Shown here in pieces: positions 5,027 to 7,184 of a stretch of 7,184 nucleotides of DNA; the first letter of the stretch is position 1, and each line of letters opens with the position of its first letter. A program made the translations under genes and the position numbers. This DNA comes from an uncultured Chlorobiaceae bacterium (GTDB lineage: Bacteria > Bacteroidota > Chlorobiia > Chlorobiales > Chlorobiaceae). The notes beneath the pieces were generated by a model, which saw only the letters and a program-made list of their open reading frames with translations, was not told the DNA's origin and did no database searches. The DNA is taken from the NCBI GenBank assembly GCA_903904495.1, contig CAIVCU010000002.1, positions 1 through 7,184 of the forward strand, read 5' to 3'.

Positions 5027-6298
5027 TTGTTCAACTTTTTTTGGGACCGTTTGAAGGAACATCCATTATCAAAGGTCGGTCCGGGGCTTATTACAGGAGT
5101 TGCTGATGATGATCCAAGTGGTATAGCGACCTACTCCCAGGCGGGAGCTCAATTTGGTCTCAATATGCTGTGGACTATGCCATTGGCCTTTCCTTTGATG
5201 GCTGCAATTCAATCAATGTGTGCGCAGATCGGACGGGTAACCGGAAAAGGGCTAGCTGCCAACATTAAAACCTCTTTCCCTCCATTTGTTCTTCAGAGTG
5301 TAGTGTTTCTCCTGCTGCTTGCTAATACGCTCAATATTGCTGCCGATGTAGCTGCCATGGGGGAAGTTGCGGAGCTTATTACCGGCTTCAATCGCCACAT
5401 TATGACCGCTCTCTTCGTATTCGGAACTTTGATCCTTCAGGTATTTGTTCCTTATCATCGATATGTTAATTTTTTGAAGTGGCTGACTATTTCACTGCTG
5501 GCCTATGCAGCGGTACTTTTTACGGTTCATGTACCATGGGGTGAGGTCATGCAGCGGACTGTTTGGCCAACATTTACTGTAAACGCCGATGCAGGAGCGG
5601 TTGTTGTCGGAATATTCGGTACTACTATCAGTCCCTACCTTTTTTTCTGGCAAGCATCCGAAGAGGTCGAGGATATGCGCTCTAAACCGAGCGCTGTTTC
5701 ACTCGTATCCAATGCAAGTTTAGCTGGTAAAGAACTCCGGCGAATCAGGTGGGATACCTGGAGCGGTATGTTATACTCTGATGTTACAGCGTTCTTCATT
5801 ATTCTGGCAACAGGAGTCACACTCAACGTGTCGGGAATTACCGATATCACTACAGCCGCACAGGCTGCAGGTGCGCTCAGACCTCTCGCGGGAGATTTGG
5901 CATTTATACTTTTTGCTGTCGGAATTCTTGGGGTTGGTTTGATAGGTGTACCGGTACTTGCCAGTTCCGGGGCTTATGCTTTTTCTGAAGCTATGGGTTG
6001 GAATTCCGGCCTCGAATTCAAGGCTAATGATGCAAAAGGGTTTTACAGCATTATTGCAATCAGTGTCCTGCTTGGACTTGTTATCCAGTATTCGCCCATC
6101 AGTCCCATGAAGGCTTTATTCTGGAGCGCCGTTATCAATGGAGTAATTGCTGTCCCTCTGATGGTTGTGATTATCCTGCTGGTTTCAAAAAAATCAGTCA
6201 TGGGCAAATTTACTGCGAGCCGGCCGATCATCTTACTTGGCTGGGTCGCAGTGGCGGTCATGGGAGCGGCAGCAGTTCTTATGTTTCTTCCCGGTTAG
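5027..6298 (+). CDS. Nramp-family divalent metal ion transporter, atypical metal-site motifs
   Basis: This 423-residue membrane protein has about eleven hydrophobic segments and the Nramp fold signature, including GPGLITG (18-24) and the paired helix-1 and helix-6 breaks. Nramp proteins import divalent metals by proton-coupled symport. Classical Mn/Fe members carry DPGN in helix 1 and MPH in helix 6; here helix 1 reads DDDPSGIATYSQAG (27-40) and helix 6 reads GTTISPYLFFWQ (198-209). So the Asp remains, but the metal-binding Asn and Met are Gly and Ser, and His is Tyr. The substrate is therefore uncertain, and the symbol mntH would be unjustified. The start is taken as TTG at 5027, because the in-frame codon at 5021-5023 is TGA and the next Met is residue 48, beyond helix 1. 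A GTG at 5020, in another frame, is the alternative if the T7 run at 5036-5042 has gained a base. It is a separate unit from the corrinoid operon and convergent with the kinase gene. Confidence 0.85.
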   Translation: MFNFFWDRLKEHPLSKVGPGLITGVADDDPSGIATYSQAGAQFGLNMLWTMPLAFPLMAAIQSMCAQIGRVTGKGLAANIKTSFPPFVLQSVVFLLLLANTLNIAADVAAMGEVAELITGFNRHIMTALFVFGTLILQVFVPYHRYVNFLKWLTISLLAYAAVLFTVHVPWGEVMQRTVWPTFTVNADAGAVVVGIFGTTISPYLFFWQASEEVEDMRSKPSAVSLVSNASLAGKELRRIRWDTWSGMLYSDVTAFFIILATGVTLNVSGITDITTAAQAAGALRPLAGDLAFILFAVGILGVGLIGVPVLASSGAYAFSEAMGWNSGLEFKANDAKGFYSIIAISVLLGLVIQYSPISPMKALFWSAVINGVIAVPLMVVIILLVSKKSVMGKFTASRPIILLGWVAVAVMGAAAVLMFLPG

Positions 6299-6461
6299 GT
6301 TTTGTTAATGTTTCAAAGAAGTGGGTGCCAGGGAGGTAAGTAAAAGAGTCACGGATAGAGAAATATTGTTTTGCACTTCATTTTCCTGTTGACTTACTTT
6401 TGTTTTTTTATTCTTCTTTGAATTTCGTAAACGCCAGGATTGACTGTGCCTGATATGGTTG

Positions 6462-7184
6462 TTACCGTTTTAGCAATCTCTTCATCACTTCAGACAACTC
6501 GTTCCTGTTGATTGGTTTGAAGATAACACTGTCACATCCGGCTGTTTTTGCTTTTTTCTCCTCCTCTTTTGAGGTAAATGCCGTCTGGGCGATAACCGGC
6601 AGGTCGGGTCGAAGCTGTTTGATCTGTCTGGTGGCTTCAAAACCATTCATCACCGGCATTTTAATGTCCATAAGCACACAATCTATTTCGGGATGGTGCA
6701 TAACCATTTCCACTGCTTCATGGCCATTCACGGCAGAAAGGACAGTGATATGTTCGTTTTTCAGGTATATGGTAAGCAGTAAGCGGCTCACGTTATCATC
6801 TTCTGCTATGAGAATGGTCAAGCCGGGCAAAGAAGCGGTCAGTTTTTCCGTGGCTGGAGAAAGAGGCTCTTTTTTTGATGAAAAGAGATGATTATATGGC
6901 AGCGTGAAATAGAATGCACTACCCAGACCCTCTTCTGATTCGACCCGTATGGTGCCGCCAAGCATATCAATGTAAGCTTTTGAAATACTCAATCCGAGCC
7001 CTGATCCTTCATGATGTCTGGTTAAGGAGTTGTTAACCTGTCTGAACCGCTCGAAAATCTTGATTTTCATGTCAACAGGAATACCGATACCTGAATCGAT
7101 AACATAAAATTCAAGAAAACTGTCTTTGAGCATATATCCATAATCAATGCCTCCGGAACTGGTGAATTTCAGGGCATTCTGGAC
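6462..7184 (-). CDS. Hybrid sensor histidine kinase/response regulator, 3' part (5' end beyond the window)
   Basis: The minus-strand frame is open through the right edge, giving 240 C-terminal residues; an internal ATG at 7131-7133 is not the real start, because the N-box lies upstream of it. Residues count from the window edge. The HATPase domain shows QNALKFT (2-8, N-box Asn3), DSGIGIP (30-36), IFERFRQ (43-49), and GSGLGLSISKAY (60-71), ending near FYFTLP (91-96). After a linker, a receiver domain starts at TILIAEDD (123-130), with acidic residues 128-130, phosphoacceptor Asp173 in LMDIKMP, Thr201 and Lys223 in FKPI: all the conserved residues of a working receiver. Such proteins autophosphorylate on a His (outside the window) and pass the phosphate to the receiver Asp. 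The sensor part and signal are not visible, and no output domain follows the receiver. Confidence 0.92.
   Translation of the reverse strand, partial: VQNALKFTSSGGIDYGYMLKDSFLEFYVIDSGIGIPVDMKIKIFERFRQVNNSLTRHHEGSGLGLSISKAYIDMLGGTIRVESEEGLGSAFYFTLPYNHLFSSKKEPLSPATEKLTASLPGLTILIAEDDNVSRLLLTIYLKNEHITVLSAVNGHEAVEMVMHHPEIDCVLMDIKMPVMNGFEATRQIKQLRPDLPVIAQTAFTSKEEEKKAKTAGCDSVIFKPINRNELSEVMKRLLKR

Noticed and set aside
6318..6397. Possible bidirectional terminator between the convergent Nramp and kinase genes
   Set aside because: GAAGTG/CACTTC (6318-6323 and 6374-6379) and GTAAGT/ACTTAC (6336-6341 and 6392-6397) pair, but the two stems cross each other and have loops of about 50 bases. A T-rich tract follows, yet no compact hairpin is present.
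6508..6891. 127-codon plus-strand open frame opposite the histidine kinase
   Set aside because: It mirrors the receiver domain codons exactly and is Ser/Phe-rich, as expected for an antisense shadow; the minus-strand frame contains every conserved kinase and receiver residue.

Overview
The window reads as ordinary chromosome from an anaerobic, cobamide-using bacterium, most likely a green sulfur bacterium (Chlorobium or a relative, phylum Chlorobiota). The basis is overall gene style: moderate GC, weak or absent Shine-Dalgarno sites before most genes, a compact cobamide transport and assembly cluster, and a Bacteroidota/Chlorobiota-like hybrid histidine kinase. No marker gene is present, so this assignment is an inference from protein resemblance.

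Bases 1-4754 hold one tightly packed plus-strand operon for corrinoid metabolism. It begins with the tail of an upstream gene (perhaps the threonine-phosphate decarboxylase CobD). Then come cbiB (cobinamide synthase), a CobO/BtuR-type corrinoid adenosyltransferase, a BtuC/FecD-type ABC permease, a BtuD-type ATPase carrying an extra C-terminal domain of about 150 residues, and a TIM-barrel protein that I identify as CbiR, the cobamide-remodelling hydrolase. Most junctions overlap or lie within a few bases; the largest gap is 35 bases. A plausible intrinsic terminator follows cbiR. Together the genes would import corrinoids, adenosylate them, open the nucleotide loop of unsuitable cobamides, and supply the amide-linked aminopropanol needed to rebuild the loop. 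The binding protein BtuF, the outer-membrane receptor, and the loop-assembly enzymes CobU/CobS/CobT are not in the window.

Bases 4697-5026 are a spacer between transcription units. It holds the terminator, a possible 38-residue single-span membrane protein on the minus strand, and an AT-rich leader with two inverted repeats upstream of the next gene.

Bases 5027-6298 encode an Nramp-family transporter whose two metal-binding helix motifs differ from those of the classical Mn/Fe transporters. Its start is ambiguous: the best Shine-Dalgarno site precedes an in-frame ATG that is immediately followed by TGA. Convergent to it, on the minus strand at the right edge, is the 3' part of a hybrid sensor histidine kinase (ATPase domain plus receiver domain), cut by the window boundary.

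I see no tRNA, rRNA, CRISPR array, insertion sequence or phage gene. The most interesting points are the fused domain on the ABC ATPase, the CbiR-centred remodelling operon, and the unusual Nramp motifs and start region.
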